Under the pieces are notes generated by a model, which searched no databases, had not been told where the DNA came from, and worked only from the letters and a program-made list of their open reading frames with translations. From an uncultured bacterium (GTDB taxonomy: Bacteria; Atribacterota; Atribacteria; Atribacterales; Caldatribacteriaceae), in assembly GCA_937922705.1 (NCBI GenBank), contig CALAIW010000010.1, forward strand, positions 119,262 to 183,261: DNA of 64,000 bases, in the 5' to 3' direction. Numbering within the stretch: position 1 is the stretch's first letter; the number at the start of each line of letters is the position of its first letter. Below are positions 17,015 to 27,034 of the stretch, piece after piece. A program made the position numbers and the translations under genes.

Positions 17015-17569
17015 TCACAACCCTAAATCTTCGGCTCTTTCCTGCATGGCCAGAAGCGCGATTTCCAAAAATCGTTCAAGGGAAAGACCAATCGCCTCAC
17101 AGGAGCGAATCTGCTCACGACTTGCTCCACGAGCAAAACTCTTCTCCTTAAAACGAGAAAGAAGAAAGGGAACTTCTACCTTACAAATGTTCTTCTCAGG
17201 ATGCACAAAAACACAGGCAACTATGAAGCCACTTGTAGGATCAGTAGCCCACAGGGCTTTCTCTATCCTCCTCACGGGTTTGTATCCAGTCATCTCGTTA
17301 TGAGCCCGGACAGCTGCAACTACTACCTCCGGAAGACCTGCTTCCTCAAGAAGTCGAGCTCCCAAAAGCCCATGCTCTCTCGGATTTTCTTTGGTCAATT
17401 CATAATCAATGTCATGGAGGAGACCAGCCATAGCCCAATCCCCAGGGTCTTCATCGAGATGTTCTGCAAGGCGCCTCATGATAGCCTCGCAAGCAAAACT
17501 GTGTTTTATGAGGTTTTTGTTTTTCAGGTACTTTTCAAGAAGCGCAACAGCCTCGTCACGATCCACCAT
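17015..17569 (-). CDS. HD-domain (HDIG-like) phosphohydrolase
   Basis: A 184-residue HD-superfamily protein: paired metal ligands in KHSFACEA, the central HD in GLLHDIDYEL, EHGLLGARLLEEAG and later HNEMTGYKP. It is likely a metal-dependent phosphohydrolase of the small cytosolic type; the substrate is unknown. The RBS AAGGAGG overlaps the stop of the LysM-peptidase gene, so the two are co-transcribed; it appears to be the last gene of the ileS operon, ahead of the heat-shock promoter. Confidence 0.85.
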   Translation of the reverse strand: MVDRDEAVALLEKYLKNKNLIKHSFACEAIMRRLAEHLDEDPGDWAMAGLLHDIDYELTKENPREHGLLGARLLEEAGLPEVVVAAVRAHNEMTGYKPVRRIEKALWATDPTSGFIVACVFVHPEKNICKVEVPFLLSRFKEKSFARGASREQIRSCEAIGLSLERFLEIALLAMQERAEDLGL

Positions 17570-17571
17570 TT

Positions 17572-18765
17572 TTACCTCCTTAGAAACTCAAGAGGATCTA
17601 TGGAGCGACCATTGCGTCGAACTTCAAAATGCAAATGAGGGCAAGTTGCATTGCCTGTGGAACCAACCCGAGCAATAGGGTCCCCTTTTCGCACTCTTTG
17701 TCCTTCCCGGACAAGATTTACAGAATTATGAGCATATACCGTTTGTAACCCTGAGGGGTGAGCAAGGATAACCACACGTCCGTACCCGCTCATCCAGCCA
17801 CTATAGCTCACCACACCGTCATCAGCAGCGCGAATGATTGTTCCCGCAGGAGCAATAATATCAATACCGTAATGAAATCCCCGCCCTCGAGGACCAAAGC
17901 GAGAAGAAATCCGCCCATTGACAGGCCAAAGTAATATCCCACCAGTGCCTCGAGAAGGAGAAGAAGTACTTCCTCCCCTTACAGGAACACGAAGTACCTG
18001 TCCAATCTGAAGAACACTCGTTTCCCGAAGACCATTAACCTTAAGAAGGTCACGAAGAGGTATACCGAAACGACGAGAGATACTCCAGAGAGTATCCCCC
18101 TTCTGCACTGTGTATGTTCCCCAGGACAACGTTTTTTCAGAACTTGGAGAGCTTGGGGAGCCCCCACCTCTTGTCTCCCGGGGAATCACAAGTTGCATGC
18201 CTACTTGGAGAACACTCGTTTCGGTAAGATTATTAGCTTTCATAAGGGATTGTATGCTTACCCCGTACTGGCGGGAAAGACGCCACAAAGAATCACCCTT
18301 GCAGACAATGTGAACGTGTTGCTGTTGCACATTTTGTTTAGACCTTAGGGTACTGGACTGTGACGCACTTGAGAGAGGGATAATAAGTTTTTGCCCAATC
18401 TGAAGGATACTCTTCTCGTTGAGACCGTTGACCTCAAGGAGGAGACGTACTGGAACCTGAAACTCCCGAGCAATACCCCAGGGGGTATCTCCCTGTTTGA
18501 CTTCGTATAGAAGGTTACCACTTTGGGTATCCCTTTCTCCATCGATAAGAATCTTCATTCCAGGCTGAAGGATACTTTTTTCCGAGAGACCGTTAAGCTC
18601 GAAAAGCCTTGCAAGTGGAACTCCATACCGCCGAGAAATAACCCAAAGACTTTCCCCCTCCTTGACTTCATGGTATGTAACCCCAAAGGCAACACCGCAA
18701 CCCCCAACAAAAAGCAGAAACCCAAGGAGAAACACGCTAAAGGCCCATTGTCTTCCAATACTCAT
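17572..18765 (-). CDS. LysM-repeat M23 peptidoglycan peptidase, probable lipoprotein
   Basis: A 397-residue envelope protein. Signal segment WAFSVFLLGFLLFVGGC carries a plausible lipobox (VGGC). Four LysM peptidoglycan-binding repeats follow, each starting with a Y/H-x-V-x-x-G-[ED] pattern (about 30-75, 85-130, 150-195, 215-260). The C-terminal M23/LytM domain has zinc ligands in HYGIDI and HLHFEVR. It may cleave cell-wall cross-links or, if inactive, activate amidases; the ligand residues look intact. The ATG overlaps the ileS stop as ATGA. Confidence 0.93.
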   Translation of the reverse strand: MSIGRQWAFSVFLLGFLLFVGGCGVAFGVTYHEVKEGESLWVISRRYGVPLARLFELNGLSEKSILQPGMKILIDGERDTQSGNLLYEVKQGDTPWGIAREFQVPVRLLLEVNGLNEKSILQIGQKLIIPLSSASQSSTLRSKQNVQQQHVHIVCKGDSLWRLSRQYGVSIQSLMKANNLTETSVLQVGMQLVIPRETRGGGSPSSPSSEKTLSWGTYTVQKGDTLWSISRRFGIPLRDLLKVNGLRETSVLQIGQVLRVPVRGGSTSSPSRGTGGILLWPVNGRISSRFGPRGRGFHYGIDIIAPAGTIIRAADDGVVSYSGWMSGYGRVVILAHPSGLQTVYAHNSVNLVREGQRVRKGDPIARVGSTGNATCPHLHFEVRRNGRSIDPLEFLRR

Positions 18766-21700
18766 ACCAACCTCCTCATACTCAGAAGGGCTTTTTTCCC
18801 GTCAAGGCAAAACTCCCGCACCGCTTCCTCGTCTCCAGAGACAGAAGCCACAGAAAGGCTCTGTGCTAAAACCTCCTCCTGGATGAATCCCTGGTACTGC
18901 TTTACAATTCCAAGAACATCCGGATCCGAATCCACCGAAAGGATAAGGGCTATTCGCTCTTCTACCTCAAGGCCTAGCTCTTTACGCCACATTTGGATAG
19001 CATGTACAAGGTCACGTACCAGACCCTCCGCCCGAAGTTCTTCGTCAAGAGTTGTGTCAAGAATGACCGCATATCGACCCTCACTCTCTACAGAAACATG
19101 ACCCTGAGCCTCGAGGACCACCTCTACTCCATCGCGATCAAGAGTCACTCCAGAAATGGTGAGTTTTCCCTCTCGCAAGAAGCCCCTGGCCATCTCTTGA
19201 GAGCAGCTAGCAAGAGCCTGGGCAATTTCCTTTACCTTCTCTCCATAGCGAGGACCAAGGAAAGCAAAACGAGGTTTTAGACGTATGGTGATATACTCCG
19301 GCAATTCCTGAGCCCAGGTAATTTGTTTCACGTTAAGTTCATCCTGAATAAGCTCAGCAAAAACCCGAATACGAAGTTCATCCTCTTTAGGGAGAACCAG
19401 AGTTGCGCTCCGCAGTGGTTGACGAAGCTTTATACCCGTTTTGTTTCGCACCGCTCTTCCAAGATTCACCAATTGGCGAACAATACCCATAGAAGAGAGA
19501 AGCTCCCAATCAATACAAGCCTCGTCAACCTCGGGGTACATTTCAAGGTGCACGCTTTCACGCCTTGTGCTAAGGGGTGAGGATAAATTTTGGTACAGAA
19601 TTTCAGAGGTAAAAGGAATGAAAGGAGCAAGAAGCTTTGTAAGTTCAAGAAGGACACTATAAAGCGTGACATACGCCTCTTCTTTCTCTGTATCCCATTG
19701 GGACTTCCAGAATCTCCGTCGAGAGCGTCGAATGTACCAGTTGCTAAGATCCTCTACAACAAACTCTTCGATGGCTTTCGCCGCTTTCGAGACCTCGAAA
19801 CGATCCAGTGCTTCTCGAACTCTTTTTACTAGCCCCCAAAAGGCGTGTATCAACCAGCGATCCAAGGGATGACTTTTTCTTTCGTCCAGAGTATAGGAGG
19901 AGGGTGTATACTGGTCAATATTGGCATAGAGGATGAAGAAGGCATAAACATTCCAAAGCGTATCAAAGAACCTACTGACTACCTCTCGTAATCCAGCCTT
20001 TCCAAAGCGCTTTGGTACCCAAGGAGGGGAAACAGAGAAAACATACCACCGAAGCACATCAGCACCGTATGCTTCAATGAGTTCCCAGGGGTTCACAACA
20101 TTGCCTATGTGCTTGCTCATCTTCTGCCCCTTTTCGTCAAGACCAAGCTCCGTTACAAGGCAATTCCGGAAGGCTGGACTTTCGAAGAGAATGCTTGCCA
20201 AAACATGAAGACTGTAAAACCATCCCCGCGTTTGGTCAATAGCCTCACAAATAAAATCAGCGGGAAAACTCTTAGCAAATTCCTCACGGTTCTCGAAAGG
20301 ATAATGGTGCTGTGCCACAAACATCGCTCCCGAATCAAACCAGCAATCCACAACCTCCGGAACCCTTCGCATAGTACCACTGCATCGAGGACAGGAGAGA
20401 AGCACCCGATCTACGTAAGGACGATGAAGTTCGATATCTTCAAGGGGGGAGAGAGAACGGGTACGAAGTTCCTCAATGGACCCCAAAGCATCAGTAAACC
20501 CACAAGTCTCACATTGCCAAATGTTGAGTGGTGTTCCCCAGTACCGCTCCCGGGAAAGTGCCCAATCCACAACGTTTTCAAGGAAATCTCCAAAACGCCC
20601 ATCTCGGATATGCTCTGGCACCCAGTTAATTTTCCTGTTGTTCTCAAGAAGGAGATTCCGAAAAGCCGTTGTACGAATAAACCAGCTTTCTTTAGCGTAG
20701 TACAAAAGTGGTGTATCGCACCGCCAACAGAAAGGATAGGAATGCCGGTATGTTTCTCTTCGAAAGAGCTTTCCTTCACGATGGAGGTACGCAATAATGT
20801 GGGGGTCTGCATCTTTTACCCACATACCTTTCCAAGGCGTGACTTCTTCACTGTAGGTCCCGTCGAGACGGACAGGCTGAAGTAGAGGAAGCCCCTCTTT
20901 TTGAGCAAGACGCATATCATCCTCACCAAAGGCGGGCGCAATATGAACAATGCCTGTCCCTTCTTCAACAGAAACAAAATCGCCCGCAAAAACTCTATAT
21001 CCTCCTTCTACCCGCACAAAAGGCATAAGAGGTTCATACTCCAGGCCTACAAGTTCCCTGCCCTTTATCTCTCTAAGAATCTGGACATTCTTTTCTCCAA
21101 AGAGTTTTGAAACACTTGCTTTCGCAAGAATGAACCTTTCTCCGCTGCCATCTGTAACTTCCACATACTCAAGGTTTTCCCCTACAGCAAGTGCTACATT
21201 AGCCACAAGTGTCCAAGGGGTAGTTGTCCATACAAGAAAGAAAACGTTTTTCTCCCCCTTAAGTGCGAATTTTACGTACACTGAGGGATCATCAACCTCA
21301 CGGTACCCTAAAGCAACCTCATGACTTGAAAGGGAAGTGCCACAACGAGGACAATACGGAAGAACCTTATATCCTTGATAGAGTAATCCACGCTCCCACA
21401 GCTGTTTTAAAACCCACCAGAGACTTTCTATGTACTCATTGCTGCACGTGATGTAAGGATGTTCGAGATCCATCCATATTCCCAGACGCTCCGTAAGCTT
21501 TTCCCATTCCCGAATGTACTTGAAAACACTCTCCTTGCAACGGGCATTGAAAGCTTCGACCCCAAACCGCTCAATTTCCTGTTTTCCTGTAATACCTAGC
21601 TCCTTTTCCACTTCAAGTTCAACTGGAAGTCCGTGGGTATCCCAGCCAGCCTTACGAGGCACGAAAAAGCCACACATTGTTTTGTAACGGGGAATAAGGT

Positions 21701-21896
21701 CTTTGATGCTCCGCCCAATGACATGACCTGCATGAGGGTATCCATTAGCTGTTGGTGGACCTTCATAGAAAATAAACCGGGGACTTCCTTCCCGCTCTTT
21801 AAGTGTCTTTTCAAAGATTTTTCGTTCTTTCCAAAAGGAAAGAATCTTCTCTTCTTCCTTCGGCAGAGAGTTAAGCTTTGCAAGTGGCTGGAACAT
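18762..21896 (-). CDS. ileS: Isoleucyl-tRNA synthetase, long (type 2) form
   Basis: A 1044-residue class I aminoacyl-tRNA synthetase: HIGH motif as HAGH in TANGYPHAGHVIG, IleS-typical AGWDTHGLPVE, CP1 editing domain in the centre, KMSKS motif as GQKMSKHIGN, then the anticodon-binding helical domain. The N-terminus KEEEKILSFWKERKIFEKTL is typical of the long IleS2 clade associated with mupirocin resistance. ATG at 21896 was chosen over 21932 because GGAAGGTG lies about 9 bp upstream and the longer start would run into tldE. Confidence 0.95.
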   Translation of the reverse strand: MFQPLAKLNSLPKEEEKILSFWKERKIFEKTLKEREGSPRFIFYEGPPTANGYPHAGHVIGRSIKDLIPRYKTMCGFFVPRKAGWDTHGLPVELEVEKELGITGKQEIERFGVEAFNARCKESVFKYIREWEKLTERLGIWMDLEHPYITCSNEYIESLWWVLKQLWERGLLYQGYKVLPYCPRCGTSLSSHEVALGYREVDDPSVYVKFALKGEKNVFFLVWTTTPWTLVANVALAVGENLEYVEVTDGSGERFILAKASVSKLFGEKNVQILREIKGRELVGLEYEPLMPFVRVEGGYRVFAGDFVSVEEGTGIVHIAPAFGEDDMRLAQKEGLPLLQPVRLDGTYSEEVTPWKGMWVKDADPHIIAYLHREGKLFRRETYRHSYPFCWRCDTPLLYYAKESWFIRTTAFRNLLLENNRKINWVPEHIRDGRFGDFLENVVDWALSRERYWGTPLNIWQCETCGFTDALGSIEELRTRSLSPLEDIELHRPYVDRVLLSCPRCSGTMRRVPEVVDCWFDSGAMFVAQHHYPFENREEFAKSFPADFICEAIDQTRGWFYSLHVLASILFESPAFRNCLVTELGLDEKGQKMSKHIGNVVNPWELIEAYGADVLRWYVFSVSPPWVPKRFGKAGLREVVSRFFDTLWNVYAFFILYANIDQYTPSSYTLDERKSHPLDRWLIHAFWGLVKRVREALDRFEVSKAAKAIEEFVVEDLSNWYIRRSRRRFWKSQWDTEKEEAYVTLYSVLLELTKLLAPFIPFTSEILYQNLSSPLSTRRESVHLEMYPEVDEACIDWELLSSMGIVRQLVNLGRAVRNKTGIKLRQPLRSATLVLPKEDELRIRVFAELIQDELNVKQITWAQELPEYITIRLKPRFAFLGPRYGEKVKEIAQALASCSQEMARGFLREGKLTISGVTLDRDGVEVVLEAQGHVSVESEGRYAVILDTTLDEELRAEGLVRDLVHAIQMWRKELGLEVEERIALILSVDSDPDVLGIVKQYQGFIQEEVLAQSLSVASVSGDEEAVREFCLDGKKALLSMRRLV

Positions 21897-21918
21897 AAAA
21901 TGCTTCACCTTCCTATCC

Positions 21919-23232
21919 CTACTTTGTAGCATTCACTTGGATAGGCTCAACAAGGGTATAAGGAATAAGCATGCTTCCCTGCACCCACTGGGAATCTCGA
22001 GAAACCTCTTTGATATTTTTAAGCACATCGTATGCGTTTCCACTAATCATGACATTCTTAACACGACCTTGAATCTCCCCGCCCTTAACGTAGAAACCAA
22101 GCTGTACACCACAGGAAAAGACTCCCGAAGCAACATTGCTTTGGCCAAGACCAAGGAGGCTATCAACAACAAGCCCTTCCTCGATCTCTTCTACCAGGGT
22201 CTCCCGATCTCGAAGTCCACTACTCACTTTAAGTACGCTGAAACTCGGCTCAGGTAGGTCAAGAGGGGAACGGCGAAAACCGCTTGCTGTTGTCTTCCGT
22301 CGCGCCTTTGATGCGCTCCAGAGATCCCAAAAACCATCCTCTACTTTCCCCTTCTCTACAAGAACGCGCTCCCCAGGTGTCAGGATGCCTTCGTCATCGA
22401 AAGGGCATGAACCAAGAGCCCACGGCTCCCGAGGAACCTCAAGAAGAGAAAAGAGAGAGGAAAAAATAACCCTACCGAATCTATCCCGTAGTGGGGATTT
22501 CCCAAAGATAACGTTTCTCCCGTTTAAGCCGTAAAGAAGTGGGTAAAGGAAAACCATACATCCTTGAGGGGTGAAAAGTACAGGGTACTGACCGCTTGGA
22601 ACCGACACAACACGTGCTGAAAGATCAAGCTTGAGCTGGATTTCCTTAAGAAGATCCTCGAGGTCAATATCTCTATTCCCCCAACTCCTCTCCGCATACA
22701 CAGTAAGAATATCGTCATCCTGCACCCGGACAGCCTCAGCAAAGACCCGAAAGAAAGTACGCTGGAAACCAATTTCCTCCTCGTGGTGGTTATACAGAGC
22801 TCGTTCCTCCTTACCAGCGGTGATAGAAATGTTGACTAAAACGTCAGGGTGAGTCGCTTTTACATGTTCGACGATATACGCTCCAAGCTCCACCATCTCC
22901 TGAATAGTGATGCTTTCCAACCGCGAATCCACAAAATCCTTCCACTCTGTTGCAGAAGGATAAGAGGGAAGAGAAAACTCAACTGTATTGCCAAAAGTGC
23001 TCACTTCAAGAGCTTTCTCCACAACCTCGTGGGGAACAAAAGGAGGTGTAAAAGCGTAAAATCCAAGACGTTTATCAGGGCGAATAACCCGAAGACCACA
23101 TCCTACAAGCTCCTCAGCAGTATACCCTTTGAGCACTCCGGCTTCATACTCTATGTGTTTACTCCAAACCTTCTGCACAAAGAGATCGGCTTCAAGCCCC
23201 CGTTCCCTCGCAATTCGCAGGACTTCAAGCAT
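21919..23232 (-). CDS. tldE: TldE/PmbA-like subunit of metalloprotease
   Basis: A 437-residue protein of the PmbA/TldE family lacking the zinc HExxxH motif. N-terminal ATP-cone-like alpha/beta region, then a core with FYAFTPPFVPHEVVEKAL, RSWGNRDIDLEDLL, and C-terminal SSGLRDRETLVEEIEEGLVV and GVQLGFYVKGGEIQGRVKN. With TldD it forms a heterodimeric protease that trims small peptides (microcin B17 leader, CcdA in E. coli). It overlaps tldD by 8 bp. Confidence 0.9.
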   Translation of the reverse strand: MLEVLRIARERGLEADLFVQKVWSKHIEYEAGVLKGYTAEELVGCGLRVIRPDKRLGFYAFTPPFVPHEVVEKALEVSTFGNTVEFSLPSYPSATEWKDFVDSRLESITIQEMVELGAYIVEHVKATHPDVLVNISITAGKEERALYNHHEEEIGFQRTFFRVFAEAVRVQDDDILTVYAERSWGNRDIDLEDLLKEIQLKLDLSARVVSVPSGQYPVLFTPQGCMVFLYPLLYGLNGRNVIFGKSPLRDRFGRVIFSSLFSLLEVPREPWALGSCPFDDEGILTPGERVLVEKGKVEDGFWDLWSASKARRKTTASGFRRSPLDLPEPSFSVLKVSSGLRDRETLVEEIEEGLVVDSLLGLGQSNVASGVFSCGVQLGFYVKGGEIQGRVKNVMISGNAYDVLKNIKEVSRDSQWVQGSMLIPYTLVEPIQVNATK

Positions 23233-24601
23233 AGCCCTGACCCCCTACAAGGACTTCTCTAAGCCGAACATGAGGACTTCCTGTTGGCGTAGGAAGGCCT
23301 GCCTGCACTCCCTTCCCACACCAACCTACCTCAGTCCAACGAAAATCATTGGCTACTGCGTCTATTTTACCAAGAGTCTGAAAGAGATTTCCACTCAGCA
23401 CAATGTCCTTAACCATTTCTCCTATTTTTCCGTGTTCAATGATATACCCATATGCAGGGGAAAAAGTAAAAAGCTCGAGGGCCGTATTTCCTCCTACATA
23501 TTCAACAGCGTAAAGACCTTGCTCAATATCAGCAAAAAGTTCTTCCGGAGATACTTTCCCCTCTTCAATTCCAGTATTTGTCATTCGCACAAGAGGTGGA
23601 AAACGATATGAAATCGTACGGGCATTTCCTGTTGGCAATTCCCCAAAGAGAAAAGCCGTCTCTCGAGAATGGAGTCTTCCAGAAAGGTAACCCTCCTTTA
23701 TAAGGTACGTCCGCTGAGTTCGTACACCCTCGTCGTCATAAAGAGAAGACCCTCGGAGACCTTCGAGAGTACCATCATCGAAAACAGAGAGTACTGGGGA
23801 AGCAATGCTCTTCCCCAGCACCATTATTTTTCGGAGTCGCTCGTTGCGAGAAGAGAAATCGGCTTCACTCAAGTGTCCGAAGGCCTCGTGAATGAAAACT
23901 CCCGCAAGAACTGGGTCAAGAACCACATCGTACACTCCACCAGGAAAAGAACGCGCCCAAAGCAAAGCCTCTGCCTGTTTTCCCACTCTGTATGCAAGGG
24001 ATTCACGGTGGCGTACGAGTTCAAACCCTGCCCTGCCAGCTACGCCATCGCGATAGACCTCTATTGTATCTCCCGAACGAGCCGTGGCTGTAAAGCTCAA
24101 AGAAATGTCAGGCTTCTCCCAGAAAAGCACCGCTCCCTCAGAATTCGCAAAGTACACACTTCGCCACTCATCACGGTACTCTACAGCTGCACTCACTATA
24201 TAAGGAGAGGCTTCCTGTACAATACGTGCATATTCGAGAAGGAGTTGTATTTTTTCTCCGAAGAGTTTTTCTCGGAAATCCTCACTAGGGCGGAAAATTA
24301 TTTCGTCCTCGAATGCTCCTCCTCGAACTATCCCAATCATACTTTTTGGAAGGAGGGCAGCAGATCGAAGCCCCAACTCGACTTTTTCTTCGAGACCATC
24401 CCATCCTTGAAAACTTAGAAACCACCAACTTGTCTTGGGATGGAGAATTCGGATAGAACCACCTTGGTCTTCTGTAATTCTCGCCCTTTCCACAAGGCCA
24501 TTATGGATCCGAATATGAGTGGTTACGATACGTTCCAGGCGAATCTCAAGGTATTCACCATTTTTGGGTTTTTGAGTAAGTTTGCGAAGAATTTCTCTCA
24601 T
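23225..24601 (-). CDS. tldD: TldD zinc metalloprotease subunit
   Basis: A 458-residue TldD with the zinc site IHEAFGHLSEAD (HExxxH) at about residue 245, preceded by VVLDPVLAGVF. C-terminal family motifs include GNARTISYRFPPLVRMTNT and the distal Cys region near EVGWCGKGVQAGLPTPTGS. It provides catalysis for the TldD/TldE pair. The ATG overlaps the PpiC stop (ATGA), and tldE follows with an 8-bp overlap. Confidence 0.93.
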   Translation of the reverse strand: MREILRKLTQKPKNGEYLEIRLERIVTTHIRIHNGLVERARITEDQGGSIRILHPKTSWWFLSFQGWDGLEEKVELGLRSAALLPKSMIGIVRGGAFEDEIIFRPSEDFREKLFGEKIQLLLEYARIVQEASPYIVSAAVEYRDEWRSVYFANSEGAVLFWEKPDISLSFTATARSGDTIEVYRDGVAGRAGFELVRHRESLAYRVGKQAEALLWARSFPGGVYDVVLDPVLAGVFIHEAFGHLSEADFSSRNERLRKIMVLGKSIASPVLSVFDDGTLEGLRGSSLYDDEGVRTQRTYLIKEGYLSGRLHSRETAFLFGELPTGNARTISYRFPPLVRMTNTGIEEGKVSPEELFADIEQGLYAVEYVGGNTALELFTFSPAYGYIIEHGKIGEMVKDIVLSGNLFQTLGKIDAVANDFRWTEVGWCGKGVQAGLPTPTGSPHVRLREVLVGGQGYA

Positions 24602-25485
24602 TGAGACGGAGACCCTGAAGGCAGATTTTCTTCTATTATGGCGATTTCAGCTTTGCTTTTCAATTCTTCAACCCACTTTTCGAAGGCTTCCTGTTGTTTT
24701 TGGGGCGTCAGACGGGCAATAATTTCTTCTCTTACCTCTGAAAGTTCCTTCAATCGAGGTTTCATGTGCTCTTCCACAAGAAAGATATGAAAGCCATCGT
24801 TAATCTCAATAATATCGCTGTAATTCCCAGGAGCGAGTTCAAACAGCACTTTCTCAATTTCCGGATCAAGGTCGCCTCGTTTTATATACCCCATTGATCC
24901 TCCACTTAGAGCATCTGGAGATTCCGATTTCTCTCGCGCCACTTCCTCAAAAGGCCGTCCGGCCTGCAACTCTGCAAGGATGGCTTCTGCCTTCTCCCGA
25001 GAACTCACCATGATATGTCTTGCCCTCACCTGTTCGGGCTCCATGTATTGGTTAGGATTTGCGTTGTATTCCTTCTGGATCTCTTCCTCGCTTACCTGAA
25101 CCTTGTCAATAATTTCCCGCTTAATAATTTCCCGAATCAAAATCTGTTTCTTTATTTCCTCTATCTGCCGGAGAACCTCAGGATCTGAATCAAGCCCCAT
25201 TTTACGCGCCTCCTGGAGGAGCAAAGCCTGGCGGATAAATTGCTCAAGAAGGTCTCTTATTCCCCCTGGAAACTGCGTTCGATAGGCTTCGGGAAGGCTA
25301 TTCCAAATTCTTTCAAGATCTTCAAGGTATATAGGTTCACCATTTACCTCGGCAACAATTTTTCGCTCTATTTCCTGTACTTCAGGACTTGGAGAAACAA
25401 CCTGCTCCGCAAGGACTACCTCACACATTGCAAAGATCAAAAGCAACGCCCAAAAGAATCCCCACCACTTTCCTCTCAGCTTCAT
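24598..25485 (-). CDS. Exported parvulin-type peptidyl-prolyl isomerase (PpiC/SurA/PrsA-like)
   Basis: A 295-residue foldase. Signal peptide at 1-26 (WWGFFWALLLIFAMC ending VLA). A SurA-N-like helical chaperone domain contains NGEPIYLEDLERIW and LLEQFIRQALLLQEARKMG. The parvulin domain (about 155-245) reads RARHIMVSSREKAEAIL, SPDALSGGSMGYIKRG and FHIFLVEE. It likely assists folding of exported proteins. It overlaps both neighbours by 4 bp, including a small membrane protein upstream that may act with it. Confidence 0.92.
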   Translation of the reverse strand: MKLRGKWWGFFWALLLIFAMCEVVLAEQVVSPSPEVQEIERKIVAEVNGEPIYLEDLERIWNSLPEAYRTQFPGGIRDLLEQFIRQALLLQEARKMGLDSDPEVLRQIEEIKKQILIREIIKREIIDKVQVSEEEIQKEYNANPNQYMEPEQVRARHIMVSSREKAEAILAELQAGRPFEEVAREKSESPDALSGGSMGYIKRGDLDPEIEKVLFELAPGNYSDIIEINDGFHIFLVEEHMKPRLKELSEVREEIIARLTPQKQQEAFEKWVEELKSKAEIAIIEENLPSGSPSQ

Positions 25486-25751
25486 TCTTCTTCCCCTTTC
25501 CTCTTTAATACTTCACTCTCCAAAGTGTACACAGGAAATCGTTCCTCCGCAACGCTCCATTCTTTACCCTCTTCCTCGTACGTACTCGGCAACCCCCGCA
25601 ATTTCCCCTCTATGCGCTCCACTTTTTTAGAAAGGGACTGCAAAAGATGGTGCATTTCTCTCAGCCGCTCATTTAACACCCAAAACAGCAAAAGCCCATA
25701 GAGCACAAGAACAGCAAGAAGGACACCAAGAAGCAAAGCACAAACCCCCAA
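25482..25751 (-). CDS. Small membrane protein with coiled coil, unknown function
   Basis: An 89-residue protein starting from TTG at 25751: one N-terminal helix (about 3-26, LLLGVLLAVLVLYGLLLFW) and a charged coiled coil (about 28-55, EMHHLLQSLSKKVERIEGK), then a Glu-rich tail. No family recognised. It is coupled to ppiC by ATGA and starts 11 bp after glgC. No strong RBS precedes the TTG. Candidate roles are membrane anchor or partner of the isomerase; nothing in the sequence decides. Confidence 0.6.
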   Translation of the reverse strand: MGVCALLLGVLLAVLVLYGLLLFWVLNERLREMHHLLQSLSKKVERIEGKLRGLPSTYEEEGKEWSVAEERFPVYTLESEVLKRKGEEE

Positions 25752-25761
25752 TCATGAACTA

Positions 25762-27027
25762 CTATACTACAACCCAACCACTTGGCAACTCCCTCATACC
25801 GTCAAAACGCTCTTTTCCTACTCCAATACCTATTAAGCAATTCCTGTGGATGACAAACCCATCAGGAATCACACTTCCTTTACCCACAAGATTCACACCC
25901 CAGTCAAGAAGATCTGGACGAGCACTATTTGGCGTCAGGTCATCTCCATACCCTATCACCGCTCCTTTCCCAACAATGACTCTCTTATCAAGAATACTTA
26001 GGGAAATTTGGGCTCCCTCGCCAACAAAAGAATCGTTGAAAATGATGGAATCAGAAATTCTTGCCCCCTCCTCAACCACAACCCCAGGAAAGATGACCGA
26101 GTGTACAACCTCCCCCTTGATAATGGCTCCCTCTCCAATAATACTCGAGGAAACCCGAGCTCCTCTGTGAATCTGCGTTGGCGGATACGGAGGACGATTC
26201 GTATAGACAACCCAGTTAGGATCATAGAGATTGAAGGACGGAAGAGGCGCAAGAAGGTGCATATTCGCCTCCCAGTAAGCTCGGATTGTCCCTACATCAA
26301 ACCACGTTCCAGTGTAAAAATATGCCTGCATTTTCACCTTTCCAACGCTCGCTACTACTGTATCTCGTACAAGATCAAACTTTCCTTCTTTCGCATTTTC
26401 CACAAGTTTCTCAAGAAGAAATTCTGTGCGAAAAACATAAATTCCCATGAAGGCGATAGTCGACCACGGAACAGCTGGCTTTTCCTCAAACCTAAGAACC
26501 CAGTTGTTCTCATCAACTGCGACAACTCCAAAACGGGGAACGTCCTCCTCTCTAACCCTTGTTACTACAAGAGTTACGTCGGCATCCCGGTCAATATGGT
26601 AGGCCATGAGCGGGTTGTAATCCATAAGATACGCATGGTCTCCCGAAAGGACAAGAAGATGGGAAACCTTCTTGCGAAGAATAACATTCATATTCTGGTA
26701 CAGCGCATCTCCTGTTCCTCGGTACCATCCCCCAACAGTTCGACCAAGATACGGCTGCAAGAGTTCGATGCCACCCTGTTTTCGGTCAAGATCCCAGGGG
26801 CGCCCAGCTCCAATGTGCTCTATAAGCGAACGTGGCTGGTACTGAGTAAGTACCCCGATATCGTAAATACCGGAATTAACGCAATTACTTAGAGGAAAGT
26901 CAATGAGGCGATAGCAGCCCCCGAAAGGAACCGCTGCTTTTGCCCGCTCGGCAGAGAGAACGCTAAGACGATCTCCTTTGCCACCCGCTAAGATCATAGC
27001 GTACCGAATCGGTGGCAAACCACCCAC
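25762..27027 (-). CDS. glgC: Glucose-1-phosphate adenylyltransferase-like protein (GlgC paralogue 1)
   Basis: A 421-residue nucleotidyltransferase with left-handed beta-helix C-terminus. N-terminal MILAGGKGDRL, RAKAAVPFGGCYRLIDFPL, catalytic-loop LSGDHAYLMDY, and sugar-phosphate site FEEKP are present. It would form ADP-glucose from glucose-1-phosphate and ATP. The residue corresponding to the Lys of FGGK in canonical GlgC is Cys here (FGGCYR), a site linked to allosteric activator binding in E. coli, so control may differ from paralogue 2. The start is a GTG at 27027, or TTG nine bases later, which has better RBS spacing. It follows galT by 8 bp. Confidence 0.88.
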   Translation of the reverse strand: MGGLPPIRYAMILAGGKGDRLSVLSAERAKAAVPFGGCYRLIDFPLSNCVNSGIYDIGVLTQYQPRSLIEHIGAGRPWDLDRKQGGIELLQPYLGRTVGGWYRGTGDALYQNMNVILRKKVSHLLVLSGDHAYLMDYNPLMAYHIDRDADVTLVVTRVREEDVPRFGVVAVDENNWVLRFEEKPAVPWSTIAFMGIYVFRTEFLLEKLVENAKEGKFDLVRDTVVASVGKVKMQAYFYTGTWFDVGTIRAYWEANMHLLAPLPSFNLYDPNWVVYTNRPPYPPTQIHRGARVSSSIIGEGAIIKGEVVHSVIFPGVVVEEGARISDSIIFNDSFVGEGAQISLSILDKRVIVGKGAVIGYGDDLTPNSARPDLLDWGVNLVGKGSVIPDGFVIHRNCLIGIGVGKERFDGMRELPSGWVVV

Positions 27028-27034
27028 CCACCTT